A stretch of 64,000 nt of DNA, taken from NCBI RefSeq assembly GCF_037392515.1, contig NC_090282.1:54460843-54524842 (forward strand). Reading direction: 5' to 3'. The translations under genes and the position numbers were made by a program. Numbering within the stretch: position 1 is the first letter of the stretch; each line of letters opens with the position of its first letter. A model generated the notes under the pieces. That model did not search any database and was not told the DNA's origin. It was given only the letters and a program-made list of their open reading frames with translations. Source of the stretch: Haliotis asinina. Its lineage: Eukaryota > Mollusca > Gastropoda > Lepetellida > Haliotidae. Of the stretch, positions 52,655 to 64,000 are shown piece by piece.

Positions 52655-54300
52655 GCTACTTTGGCACTCAGCAATAATCTAACCACGGCTTGACAGCATG
52701 AGAATGAAGGTACAAAATTTGGATACTTGTGCTCTTACCACAAGCCTGACTGCCTGATCCTGTTAGTCAGCTCTTACCACAAGCCTGACCACCTGATCCC
52801 GTTAGTCAGCACTTACCACAAGCCTGACCACCTGTTCCCGTTAGTCAGCACTTACCATAAGCCTGATCCCATTAGTCAGCTCTTACCACAAGCCTGACCA
52901 CCTGATCCCGTTAGTCAGCTCTTACCACAAGCCTGACCACTTGATTCTGCTAGTCAGCTCTTACCACAAGCCTGACCACCTGTTCCCGTTAGTCAGCACT
53001 TACCATAAGCCTGATCCCATTAGTCAGCTCTTACCACAAGCCTGACCACCTGATCCTGTTAGTCAGCTCTTACCACAAGCCTGACCACCTGTTCCCGTTA
53101 GTCAGCACTTACCATAAGCCTGATCCCATTAGTCAGCTCTTACCACAAGCCTGACCACCTGATCCCATTAGTCAGCTCTTACCATAAGCCTGACCACCTG
53201 ATCCTGTTAGTCAGCTCTTACCACAAGTCTGACCACTTGATTCTGCTAGTTAGCTCTTACCACAAGCCTGACCACCTGATCCTGTTAGTCAGCTCTTACC
53301 ACAAGCCTGACCACCTGATCCCATTAGTCAGCTCTTACCATAAGCCTGACCACCTGTTCCCGTTAGTCAGCACTTACCATAAGCCTGATCCCATTAGTCA
53401 GCTCTTACCACAAGCCTGACCACCTGATCCTGTTAGTTAGCTCTTACCACAAGCCTGACCACCTGTTCCTGTTAGTCAGCTCTTACCACAAGCCTGATCC
53501 CATTAGTCAGCTCTTATCACAAGCCTGACCACCTGATCCTGTTAGTTAGCTTCTACCACAAGCCTGACCACCTGATCCTGTTAGTTAGCTCTTATCACAA
53601 GTCTGACCACCTGATCCTGTTAGTTAGCTCTTACCACAAGCCTGACCACCTGATCCTGTTAGTCAGCTCTTACCACAAGCCTGACCACCTGTTCCCGTTA
53701 GTCAGCACTTACCATAAGCCTGATCCCATTAGTCAGCTCTTACCACAAGCCTGACCACCTGATCCTGTTAGTCAGCTCTTACCACAAGCCTGACCACCTG
53801 TTCCCGTTAGTCAGCACTTACCATAAGCCTGATCCCATTAGTCAGCTCTTACCACAAGCCTGACCACCTGATCCTGTTAGTCAGCTCTTACCACAAGCCT
53901 GACCACCTGTTCCCGTTAGTCAGCACTTACCATTAGCCTGATCCCATTAGTCAGCTCTTACCACAAGCCTGACCACCTGATCCTGTTAGTCAGCTCTTAC
54001 CACAAGCCTGACCACCTGATCCTGTTAGTCAGCTCTTACCACAAGCCTGACCACCTGTTCCCGTTCGTCAGCACTTACCATAAGCCTGATCCCATTAGTC
54101 AGCTCTTACCACAAGCCTGACAACCTGATCCTGTTAGTTAGCTCTTATCACAAGCCTGACCACCTGATCCTGTTAGTTAGCTCTTACCACAAGCCTGACC
54201 ACCTGATCCTGTTAGTCAGCTCTTACCACAAGCCTGGCCACCTGATCCTGTTAGTTAGCTCTTACCACAAGCATAGGTTGCTGAGGATTAAGCCTAATCT
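52655..54300. repeat. 39-bp minisatellite grown inside a SINE copy
   Basis: About 40 units of ctcttaccacaagcctgacc plus acctgatcctgttagtcag (39 bp), with a 31-bp variant (cacttaccataagcc, tgatcccattagtcag) that recurs about every third or fourth unit in the middle of the array. The left flank has ggcactcagcaataatc and the right flank acaagcataggttgctgagg, both pieces of the main SINE in the right order. The unit itself matches the SINE segment ctgaccacccgatcccgtta plus gtcgcctcttacgacaagc. Confidence 0.88.
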
Positions 54301-55300
54301 GGATCTCCACACGCTATTAACAATTTTGCAACTTTGGCTGAAGTTATCACTTGTCTGGGAATCATTCATGGGATGCACAAAAGCCGATTTGTGTACTGAG
54401 GTATTTCTTCTGAAAGGTGCTCACACTAGAACTTCCAGCAGATGGAATGGCGGTCCCCAACTATTGCACAAGGCAGCTGACAGACAAGTTCACCACGATC
54501 AGATGGCTGACTCACGTAACAATAGCCCATGCTTGCTCATTTGCTGATTCCATTGAAATTGTTCATAGACAGTAAATACGTGTGCCAAGCCTGAACTAAA
54601 ACTCATCAACAGCCACCATAGAAAGAGATCACTACAATCAAGATTTAACATACATTTCAAACTCCACATCTTTTATTCTCTTTTATGTATGTTTCTAAAA
54701 CAGAAAATGTGATACTGTTTAACAGAGGAAGATGTTAAACATGGCATCTACCTACAAAACCAATCTGTGTAGGTAATATCACAGTAAAAGCTAGCCTACT
54801 ATCACACTCAACTATCCCATAGTCAAAATGATATCCAAGCATGCTTATACTTCTCCTAACTAAAACACAGACATTGGAATGACATAAATATCTTTGTGTA
54901 GTTCTAGTAGTATACAGCAGTATGCTCAACTTCTCATTTTCAGAGATAAAGAGATAGGAAGGTTTCTGTTTAATACATGCTGCTAATACAACGTAAATTT
55001 CACACTTACAATGCACATAAATTGTTAATGCAATATCATTCAGAAATACCTAGCAGTTCACTGCATCACTATATTTCACCACTTCACTGTGCAAGTTACA
55101 AGTCACAGTCTGAATCATCATGTTTAGATAAATGGTTATTTCAGCCTATTTAGGTGAACATTTCTGTAAGACTCAGATTGTCAAATCAAACTTAGATTTT
55201 GAAGTGGGATACATCACACTGTCTCACTTCTACTGCATATTTCAGCCTCTCTTATAACTGAACATAATGCTGCCACCTGAAAACTTTGTAGTAGCTGTAT
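54301..55300. other. Unassigned AT-rich sequence
   Basis: No gene, RNA or transposon recognised on either strand. Confidence 0.4.
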
Positions 55301-57005
55301 ACTCACAAACTCACAGCCTCTTGGCCAACCTGGCAGTTACAGCCTCTCGGCCAAGATGGCAGTTACAACCTCTCAGCCAACATAATGACAGTTACTACAG
55401 CTTCTCAGTCAACATGACAGTTACAGCTTTTCAGTCAATATGACACAGTTATAACCTCTCAACCAACATGACAGTCACAGCCTCGCAGTCAACATGACTT
55501 AGTTACAGCCTCTCAGCCAACATGACAGTCACAGCCTCTCCACCAACATGACAGTCACAGCCTCGCAGTCAACATGACTTAGTTACAGCCTCTCAGCCAA
55601 CATGACAGTCACAGCCTCTCCACCAACATGACAGTCACAGCCTCTCAACCAACATGACAGTTCCAGCCTCTCAGTCAACATGACTTAGTTACAGCATCTC
55701 AACCAACATGATACAGTCACAGCCTCTCAACCAACATGACAGTCACAGCCTCTCTACCAACATGACAGTTACAGCCTCTCAGCCAACATGACTTAGTTAC
55801 AGCCTCTCAGCGAACATGACAGTTACAGCCTCTCAACCAACATGACAGTTACAGCCTCACAGCCATCATGACTTAGTTACAGCCTCTCAGCCAACATGAC
55901 AGTCACAGCCTCTCCACCAACATGACAGTCACAGCCTCTCAACCAACATGACAGTTCCAGCCTCTCAGTCAACATGACTTAGTTACAGCATCTCAACCAA
56001 CATGATACAGTCACAGCCTCTCAACCAACATGACAGTCACAGCCTCTCTACCAACATGACAGTTACAGCCTCTCAGCCAACATGACTTAGTTACAGCCTC
56101 TCAGCGAACATGACAGTTACAGCCTCTCAACCAACATGACAGTTACAGCCTCACAGCCATCATGACTTAGTTACAGCCTCTCAGCCAACATGACAGTCAC
56201 AGCCTCTCCACCAACATGACAGTCACAGCCTCTCAACCAACATGACAGTTCCAGCCTCTCAGTCAACATGACTTAGTTACAGCATCTCAACCAACATGAT
56301 ACAGTCACAGCCTCTCAACCAACATGACAGTCACAGCCTCTCTACCAACATGACAGTTACAGCCTCTCAGCCAACATGACTTAGTTACAGCCTCTCAGCC
56401 AACATGACAGTCACAGCCTCGCAGTCAACATGACTTAGTTACAGCCTCTCAGCCAACATGACAGTCACAGCCTCTCCACCAACATGACAGTCACAGCCTC
56501 TCAACCAACATGACAGTTCCAGCCTCTCAGTCAACATGACTTAGTTACAGCATCTCAACCAACATGATACAGTCACAGCCTCTCAACCAACATGACAGTC
56601 ACAGCCTCTCTACCAACATGACAGTTACAGCCTCTCAGCCAACATGACTTAGTTACAGCCTCTCAGCAAACATGACAGTTACAGCCTCTCAACCAACATG
56701 ACAGTTACAGCCTCACAGCCATCATGACTTAGTTTCAGACTCTCGGCCAACATGACAGTTACAGCCACTCAGTCAACATGACAGTTACAGCCTCTCAGTC
56801 AACATGACAGTTGCAGCCTCTCAGCCAATATGACTTAGTTACAGCCTCTCAGCCAACATGACTTAGTCACAGCCCCTCAACCAACATGACACAGTCACAG
56901 CCTCCCAGCCAACATGACAGTTACAGTCTCTCAGTCAAGATGACAGTTACAGCCTCTCAACCAACATGACTTAGTTACAGCCTCTCAACCAGCATGACAG
57001 TTACA

Positions 57006-57220
57006 AGAATGAAGATTTTATGGATATCAACTTCTTTATATGAGAACACAACGTTTCGGAGTTAATGCTTACTCCTTCATACGTTTCGGAGTTAACGCTT
57101 ACTCCTTCATCAGGTGAAGGAGTAAGCATTAACTCCGAAACGTTGTGTTCTCATATAAAGAAGTTGATATCCATAAAATCTTTATTCTTATGCATTTCAC
57201 TTCTAAATGCCCGTCAAAGA
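57006..57220. mobile_element. Penelope-like terminal fragment (family B), foldback form, inserted in satellite
   Basis: The left half reads inverted (ttttatggatatcaacttct ... aacacaacgtttcggagtta), and the right half reads forward (attaactccgaaacgttgtg ... aagaagttgatatccataaa) and ends cttctaaatgcccgtcaaag. catgacagttaca occurs directly before (56,993-57,005) and after (57,221 on), consistent with a target duplication, though it is also repeat sequence. Confidence 0.75.
57080..57113 (-). ncRNA. Hammerhead ribozyme motif (family B)
   Basis: On the minus strand: CTGATGA, A, stem II GGAGT/ACTCC around loop AAGCGTTA, then GAAACGT and A. Stem III would be the self-complementary ACGU. Stem II and its loop differ from family A while the core is identical. 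In this copy the sequence after the core is a duplicated half-unit, so normal stem I is probably lost. Activity is not shown. Confidence 0.6.
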
Positions 57221-57504
57221 CATGACAGTTACAGTCACAGCCTCTAAACCAACATGACAGTCACAGCCTCTCAACCAACATGACAGTCACAGCCTCTCAG
57301 TCAACATGACACAGTCACAACCTCTCAGTCAACATAATCAACAGTTAAAGCTTCTCGGCCAACATGACTCAGTTACATCTTCTCAGGCAACATAATGACA
57401 CAGTTACAATCAAAACAGAGGCAGTGAGTGACTACAGTTTGCATGTTTCTGTAATTATTTTGTTTATCATTTTGTAATTATTGTTTCACCGATTGTTTCT
57501 TTAA

Positions 57505-57575
57505 AAACTGAGTTGGGTTTTATGCCAGTTTTAGCAATATTCCAGCGATATCACTGAAAGGGCATCACACATTCT
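57505..57575 (-). mobile_element. Decayed fragment of the second SINE family
   Basis: gttgggttttatgccagttt, tagcaatattccagcgatat and gggcatcacacattc resemble the tail half of the SINE at 49,921. Confidence 0.55.
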
Positions 57576-57579
57576 TTTA

Positions 57580-59815
57580 AAGAACAAAAGTAGTGACAAC
57601 AGAGATTGTCAGGCACATAAATATTGCAAACATTACCCTGTCCTGTATTATGGAGCAAAAATCTAGATTAAAGCTGCAACGGATTAGTTACAATGGAATG
57701 CAAATTAATACATACATTGAAAAAATGCCAAAGTTGACAATGTTCAATCTTCTTAAGAAAAACAAACATGTTATTAAAATGATTTCTTTATGTGTCTTGT
57801 GTAACTATACCCAGTACATCTCACTGTAGAAATCAGATATTTGAACAAATAATTTTTTCATGCAAATCAAGAAGACTTCAAGGGTTATCCTTTACGTGTG
57901 GCATCAGTGGTTCAAACACCTGTCACGGAAACTGCCACGTTGGAACAAGTTACAATTATGATCATAATGGAACTCTGCAACATGTACAATGACATTTTGC
58001 GACTATGAAGTGTTTTGATGGAGTGTGCCTTTGTAACTATATCAGCTCTCAACAAGGGGAACTACAATGTTACCTGTTCTGCCTGATGACTTATGTCAGT
58101 ATGTTTATACTACAACCAGAGACCACATAATCTATTAAAACTTATGATCTTGGCTACAAAAAACCTGTATGAATACAGCACACATTGTGCTTCACCTCAG
58201 TATTGTCCAGATTAAGCAGTCAGTCATTAACACTCCCAGTCTTGTATTGGGTCCATAATTTACAGATGGTCTGGACACGTCCAAGTGCCTTACAACCTCA
58301 TGCTACGAAGACCGTCCTTGTAAACAGCCAATGAAGTTATGTCATTGGACATATATCAGTCTTGGTATTGTTTCTTGTCTATAGTGGTATTTAATGATGT
58401 ATGTGGAGTACCGTTCAAGTCCACAGTCACAGGCTTCATATTGGGCTGATACACAATTTCATGATTCACATGCATTTAAGGTAGGAGTGCATTTTAGTGA
58501 TTCGCTACAAACATGAGTGTAACGTTATGTTTGTTCAATGTTTCTTTTTAAAAATGTTTTGTCGTCGGCCACTGTTCCTGCACATGCTGGGACTCAGCAT
58601 GGATTGTTTTTTTGCAAAATATTGTCAATTCTATTGAAATTGTTCATGTGTCAAGTTTCTTTTTTTGAAAAGTATATTAAATTATAGGGGCATTAACAAA
58701 TCTGGTTCCTACATGTAATAACATACCTGCCATTCCTAGATCTTGCATGCTCTATATTAAAAATCTTTTACAATTGCATTCTTTTTTAATATATTCATTT
58801 CAAAGAAGAAAAATGAATGAATGACAGACTGACAATGTCTTTGCAGTTCTATATCTTCATTATGCACATATGTATTGTGCTGCAGATTATCTAAGTAAGT
58901 ACATAATTGCTGACAACATGCACTTAAGCTATCTTGTGTGTTTGGCTTGCATGGAGGATGGGACATGAAATAGTTGACCATATGTTCCTGGTATAGAGAG
59001 TTCAAATATGATAACAGTCTTCATAGCTAAATTGGATAGAATTATCACTAATACACCCACGTTATCAGAAATGAGCAGGCTACTGTAACTTGATAAAATC
59101 CCCACAATTGCTTAAGGACTGGCCATTATCAAGCTTGTTGTTAGGTGATGTTCAATCACCTGTGGTTCATTTGAACTTGGGTTCAATTGTAATGTTATGC
59201 CTAACATATTCGTCACATGTACCAGTGCCATTATGCACTTTCTTGCTGATGCCAACCTTAACAACTGTACCATAAATTACAACATGCAGCCATGAAAACA
59301 TCAACTGGAACTCTAACGTTGTTGAGCAATGGAAAAAATGGCAGCTGGTAGTAGGTCAAAATCAAATTTCATTACTCTCAATGGTGACTTCATCTGTTTT
59401 GTTCTATGACATTTCCATATTTGTAACATGTGTCAGCAACCTCTGTCATTTGTTCTTAGCAGCTATTATAAAACCCGATAATGTTTGTTTCTATTTTTAA
59501 AAAAATTCTATCCATTTTAGCTATAATAATGGTTATGCTATTTTTCAGGGCATTATCATTTGCAAAAATCCTCAGTCTTTTCAACTGCAGGTACAGGTAA
59601 TGAAAGACCTCAGGCTTCTGCAAACGATAATGCCCTGAAAAATTAGTGTTACCCTTATAATATATACAAATACAACTATATGTAACATGTTTCCAAGACA
59701 CAATGGCGCACACACATAGTGGACACTTTAAATGGTTTCAGAAATTTGGTAAAGGTCATAAACACATAAGTTCACAGATACAATGTTAGGGAAATAGTAC
59801 AATAAAGATGTATGT
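57580..59815. other. AT-rich intergenic sequence with one long hairpin
   Basis: No gene recognised. An imperfect hairpin lies at 59,539-59,642. Confidence 0.45.
59539..59642. repeat. Imperfect 104-bp hairpin
   Basis: Arms ttcagggcattatcatttgc and gcaaacgataatgccctgaa pair over about 20 bp, with weaker pairing inward around a small loop. Could be a miniature transposon or a small-RNA precursor. No flanking duplication was evident. Confidence 0.6.
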
Positions 59816-59819
59816 TTCA

Positions 59820-60150
59820 AACAAGATAAGTGCATGGCACATTGTAGATGTTCAGTAAAACATACATGTAAGGTATATTGTAGACAGTCAGTACTTTATA
59901 CAACGTTTGATTGACATGTTCCATGGTACATCGTTCATGTTCAGTAAAACATACATGTATATTGTAGACAGTCAGTACTTTATACATTTGATTGACATGT
60001 TCCATGGTACATCGTTCATGTTCAGTAAAACATACATGTATATTGTAGACAGTCAGTACTTTATACATTTGATTGACATGTTCCATGGTACATTGTAGAT
60101 GTTCAGTAAAATATACATGTATATTGTAGACAGTCAGTACTTTATACAAT
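59820..60150. repeat. 81-bp tandem repeat, four copies
   Basis: cagtactttatac recurs at 59,888, 59,973, 60,054 and 60,135. Units contain attgacatgttccatggtac and gttcagtaaaacatacatg. The first interval has 4 extra bases. Minus-strand open frame across it is a by-product of the period. Confidence 0.9.
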
Positions 60151-61495
60151 ACAACAAGTTTTAAGTCTCTAAAAGAAACAGAGACTCTTTATCATGAGGT
60201 CACTACATGATGTCATAGAAGCATTCCCAGAACAACATGATCTCTGCACATTCCTCATATTCCCAACATTCCATACAAGCAAATAGTCTGCTCAGAGGAC
60301 TCTAGTTGTGTCCAGACTTACACACAACACATGAGGACATCAGAGACTGGCAGTGGCTTTTATTATGCATATGACACAATTAACCTTGATTGAGGTTTAA
60401 ATAAATCAGTTACAAACATAGTTCCTACCAGTCATAGAATTGTTGGCCACATACGACTTACATGAGTTTATTTAGCTCATGCAGAGAAAGTTGTTTTACT
60501 GGTTGCTGACTTCTCTTGCACCACATAAAAGTGCAGTTGTTAATATAATATATAAGCATATCCTCACATTAACAAAGATGAAATAAAATTCTGTCTAAGA
60601 ATTAAGTGGGAAATGTGTTCATCTTTGCAACCTTCTAATATTTCAGAAACTGGTTACAAAATATGTCCACTAGTTTATCATAATAATTCAAAACATTTTG
60701 AAGTTTAATCTCCCATGACAAAAAGCCAGGGTTGAAAGAAAATGGAAGTCAATGCATGTCAATAAAACTATTTGGTTTACAATCATAGCACAATTAATCT
60801 GTTAATAGTTGTATTCACTTTGGAACATCATACAAAAAACATGTTACTGTTTTCATAAGTGAATTTGTTAAATAAGTGCAATATTGTTGCATTTCATTAA
60901 ATTCTAAAGTGAATTTTGACACAGTGACAAGGCTTGCAAGATTAATGACATAATGTTGTTTTGCATTGAAAACATTTTCAACAATAACGGAAATGAAGTG
61001 GCAGGTTTCTGTAACAAATGAATAAAAACACAACACAAATATCAGAACTTACCACTGACAAAAGTTACATGAATAATATGAGGGAGTTACCTTTTTTGAA
61101 TATACCTGTAGTATCCACCTGAAGGAACTATTTCCCATATATGAAGCTGACTAATAATTTTGTTCCATGTCATATATCTTGACATTCAAATATTGAAAAA
61201 TATTTCAATGTTTTGGGATATGACAACTTCTGATACATTCTTACATGGCCAATAATCTATGTTTTCAGTTATTCACACTGGCGTAGCCTCACTAGTTAGA
61301 TGAGATGGCATTTGTCAAAATTATTTCATCATGTCAACCGTTCCTTAAGAAATCATGTGGTGAGACAATCAGCCATCAATCAACATACTACTGGTTAATA
61401 CTTTGAACAGGCACTTTATGACAGGATAGCAGTGTAGGCGTGCTGAGATGACATCTAGACAGGTGCACCTTTAATGTAACATTTTTCCTACAAGA

Positions 61496-61534
<39 letters not shown>

Positions 61535-62429
61535 TTAACAGCTGACTAGAGCTGCTGATGTTAAATAGACTCTCTCTTCTAAAGGAAATTTACTACACTG
61601 GAATTTCCATTCATCTGCTATCGTTACTAATTATCATCTTTGTAAATAGATTGTGTAATATTGCCAGAAGGTAATTAGCACACTACATCAAACATGTTCA
61701 TAAAGCTACATAAACATACCTTGCAGATTGACCATAAACCGCATGATCCTGACCAGTAAGTTTTGGGAACATTATTCTCACAGAATAATCTTTGACTGAT
61801 AGTCTCTACATGTATGATAGCATTATCCCAGTTAAGACATACATAGAAATTATTGCCATGTTTCTCAGACACGCCCACCTAATCCTGACCCGCAGCATCT
61901 AATACACCCTACTACATGTAAATATACAATCCATAAAATATTCATTATCAAATAAGATTATAACATCATAAAAAGTGTATACAATAAAACAATATATCAA
62001 TGATGGTCCTAAGAATTGCATTTAAAACTGTAAGGCTTTCCAAGCTAATGAGATTTGTATGTTTAAGAAATCTGCAAACATATTCTTATCACATCTCTAG
62101 ACATTAGCTAGCTCTCTGAATCAGAGTCCCATGTTACCTGCTATGACATTAGTACAAACATGAGGAATTAGTGGGCACAAGCAGGCCACAGCTACAAGCT
62201 GGCCACCATGATAACTATCAATTACTCAAGAGCCTTCCACTGGATATCAGCCTATGGCCTGGAAGCTCAACAACAACAACTGTGTTATCAACAAAAAAAT
62301 TCACACGGCTAAGAAAGAGGAAATAAAGGTACATCGGGAGGGTTCAGAGATGTGACAAAAACATGGATGTCTGACAACATCAGAGTGGGCTGTTCAGCAT
62401 CCCTCCAATCTGACTTTGTTGGAAGGTGT
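60151..62429. other. AT-rich sequence downstream of NAPRT
   Basis: It may include the NAPRT 3' UTR. It contains an (ATC)n microsatellite at about 61,496-61,534. No other gene or element recognised. Confidence 0.4.
61496..61534. repeat. (ATC)13 microsatellite
   Basis: Uninterrupted atc trinucleotide run of about 13 copies. Confidence 0.95.
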
Positions 62430-62966
62430 CTAGGACAGTTCTCCTATTGGCGCACTCTCCAGCCACAGATCATGGATGAACGTGTACAGGTTGGCTGACA
62501 CAGACACCTGCAGCAAAGAATCTGACGTTCATTTTTTAGTCGAAACATAAGTCTAAAGTGGTTACTTATTGTTGAGTGCATTAGTAGGTAATACTACAGC
62601 AGGCATGTTTGGGTTTGAATCCAGCCAAGGCTATTGGTGTGAAGAGCAAATGTTTTGGCACTTTAACCATCCCTCCACCAATATTTTGAAAGCTGAAGCA
62701 ATTGTAATTAGTGTTTAGTGCCAGTGTAAGGGGAATGTCTTCAAATAGTAAGCTACAAACCAGGACTTATTTTGACATTCCACATATGCTGCAATTGCTA
62801 AACTAAGGTCACTTCTGACACTGCCTCAATGTCAGTCATAAATGGCAAAGTTTCTTACCTTGTAAGGAGTAGGGTTAAGGGCTCGCTTGTGGTCTTGTCG
62901 TATGGAATTGAGGGATGATTCTGCTGTATCACGGATATCTTTCAGTGAGGGCAAGGGTTGAGCCAC
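62430..62966 (-). CDS. NAPRT: NAPRT, last two coding exons
   Basis: Nicotinate phosphoribosyltransferase makes nicotinate mononucleotide from nicotinate and PRPP using ATP, the first step of the Preiss-Handler NAD route in the cytosol. Exons 62966-62859 (36 codons) and 62507-62430 (25 codons plus stop) have clean borders (ttcctgtgaacag acceptor, gtaagaaa donor, ttgctgcag acceptor) and are both phase 0. The visible C-terminal tail contains [39 protein letters not shown] and [16 protein letters not shown], matching invertebrate NAPRT C-termini as I recall them. The catalytic domains lie beyond the right edge or in exons I could not identify before 64,000. Assignment rests on about 61 residues. 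Confidence 0.78.
62600..62695 (-). mobile_element. Decayed tRNA-derived SINE fragment in the last NAPRT intron
   Basis: gggtttgaatccagcc, ggtgtgaagagcaaatg and actttaaccatcc resemble, at low identity, the reversed head of the second SINE family. Confidence 0.35.
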
Positions 62967-64000
62967 CTGTTCACAGGAACTTGCGTTATTTGGTGCAGGG
63001 AGAAAATATTTGCTTCAAATCAGAAAAATGAAGTTGTAAAGGGACAAATATGTTTACACTACTGCTGCCACTCACACCTACAATGTGCCGATATAGACCA
63101 TATCATCAACCAGGACACCTTCCTCTGCTGCAGCCACTCATATCTATGTGTCTTTTTGTGAGGATAAACGATTTGAAAAACATAATGTAATTTTCTGAAT
63201 AAAACTGATACCCTATACTTTTCCTGACTCAGGCTTAATATGCCTGTCTTCTCCCTCTATGCGAATGATAGTGGAACAGTTGAATCTTCCCTTTTTTGAA
63301 GAGGACAGAAAGTCACACTTACCCACGAGTAGCCTTCCTTTATAGATTGGCACCCTTATCAATCACCTGACCAGACGTGTTTGTCACTCTCTCCAAATAT
63401 AGTCTGACACTTGAACTTTCAGGGAAATCTAGCGTGCCTTAAGTCACGACGGCTTTACATCATGAGTGAGGATAAGTAGAAAATATCAATTTTATGTAGA
63501 AAATAACATATTTTTCTTTATCTTGACTCATGCTTCTCATGTTAACAGAATCCGACAGAATCACTGGTGGGTGAGGCCACATTATGGATTCTCTGGCTGT
63601 CTAGTACTTCCTGTACGCCCTGTACCTCCCCCCATGGGAACTGTAACAGTACTATGTCAATCCTGTTCTTCCAACCTTCATCTGCACATCGTGTCAGACT
63701 TCTCTTCTTGTGAAAAGACTGCTGACCTATTAAATGTGGATATACATAGACACAGTAGCATCCTGCTAGTTATCCAACTCTCCATCAAGATGTTCCTATC
63801 AAGACGAGTTGCGACCCTTCCTCACATTCAAGTATCTTTTGTTTAGAAGTACTGGGTCATATTCACTCATGCTAGCCTGTTCTAGATGTATGGTCTCACA
63901 TTTACTCCTTAGAGCACTGGTCTCTACAACTAACATGATTCAGGGTGAGATTTACTCAGTACCTCTGTGGAACCGTGCTACAACAAATAGCCAAAATTGG
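62967..64000. other. NAPRT intron sequence
   Basis: No further NAPRT exon recognised. Contains inverted arms of the catgagtcaggataag motif at about 63,461-63,537 and one arm near 63,222. A 126-codon plus-strand open frame at 63,466-63,846 begins in that repeat and has no recognised family. Confidence 0.4.

Larger units (their letters stand above)
55308..57400. repeat. 26/28-bp minisatellite with 294-bp higher-order repeat
   Basis: Units are cagcctctcaaccaacatga plus cagtta (26 bp), with a 28-bp form containing cttagtta. A marker variant (gttccagcctctcag) recurs at 55,661, 55,955, 56,249 and 56,517, giving 294, 294 and 268-bp steps. Interrupted by a Penelope-like terminal insertion at 57,006-57,220. 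Confidence 0.93.

Noticed and set aside
59817..60149. 110-codon minus-strand repeat protein
   Set aside because: It is the 81-bp tandem repeat read in frame; no start context, homology or neighbouring exon.
63466..63846. 126-codon plus-strand open frame
   Set aside because: Starts inside an inverted-repeat element, lies antisense to NAPRT intron sequence, and shows no recognised domain.

Overview
The window looks like nuclear DNA of a marine gastropod, most probably an abalone (Haliotis). The reasons are four split metazoan genes, the copies of a SINE whose tail reads gtgagtgagtgagtttag...ttttacgccgcactcagcaatattcc (recalled as characteristic of abalone genomes, not checked by search), and a dense mix of Penelope-like, DIRS-like and Ty3/gypsy fragments. 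All gene models were built by eye from exon homology, splice dinucleotides and reading phase.

Layout. (1) 1-6.2 kb: four exons of a cytosolic sulfotransferase on the minus strand, 3' end missing, with a minisatellite in two of its introns (33 bp, 24 bp) and another (40 bp) running off the left edge. (2) 6.2-23 kb: no host gene seen. It holds a decayed Ty3/gypsy element whose integrase has been expanded into a 37-bp minisatellite, two inverted copies of a TTAA-flanked 1.0-1.2 kb element, a long palindrome of tRNA-derived SINE sequence, SINEs, and a 5'-truncated Penelope-like element with GIY-YIG endonuclease and terminal sequences carrying hammerhead-ribozyme cores. (3) 23-44.9 kb: NUDT12 on the plus strand (ankyrin repeats, zinc ribbon, Nudix), with a possible promoter and 5' UTR exon near 23.0 kb, a DIRS-like fragment in the presumed first intron, and a 12.1-kb array of about 156 copies of a 78-bp unit filling nearly all of intron 4. 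That intron cuts through the Nudix box. (4) 45-50 kb: hairpin MITEs and a compact minus-strand gene encoding a secreted or single-pass protein related only to the C-terminal part of CLCA chloride-channel regulators. (5) 50-57.5 kb: a 27-base C run, a 174-bp satellite, a 39-bp minisatellite that grew inside a SINE, and a 26/28-bp array carrying a hammerhead-bearing Penelope terminal insertion. (6) 57.5-64 kb: AT-rich DNA with an 81-bp repeat, a long hairpin and the last two exons of nicotinate phosphoribosyltransferase (NAPRT) on the minus strand.

The genes do not form an operon. NUDT12 (NAD(H) and NAD-capped RNA hydrolysis) and NAPRT (NAD synthesis from nicotinate) both belong to NAD metabolism, but this may be coincidence. 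The main theme is repeat biology: at least ten unrelated tandem arrays cover roughly a third of the window, and two can be traced to the transposon sequence that seeded them.
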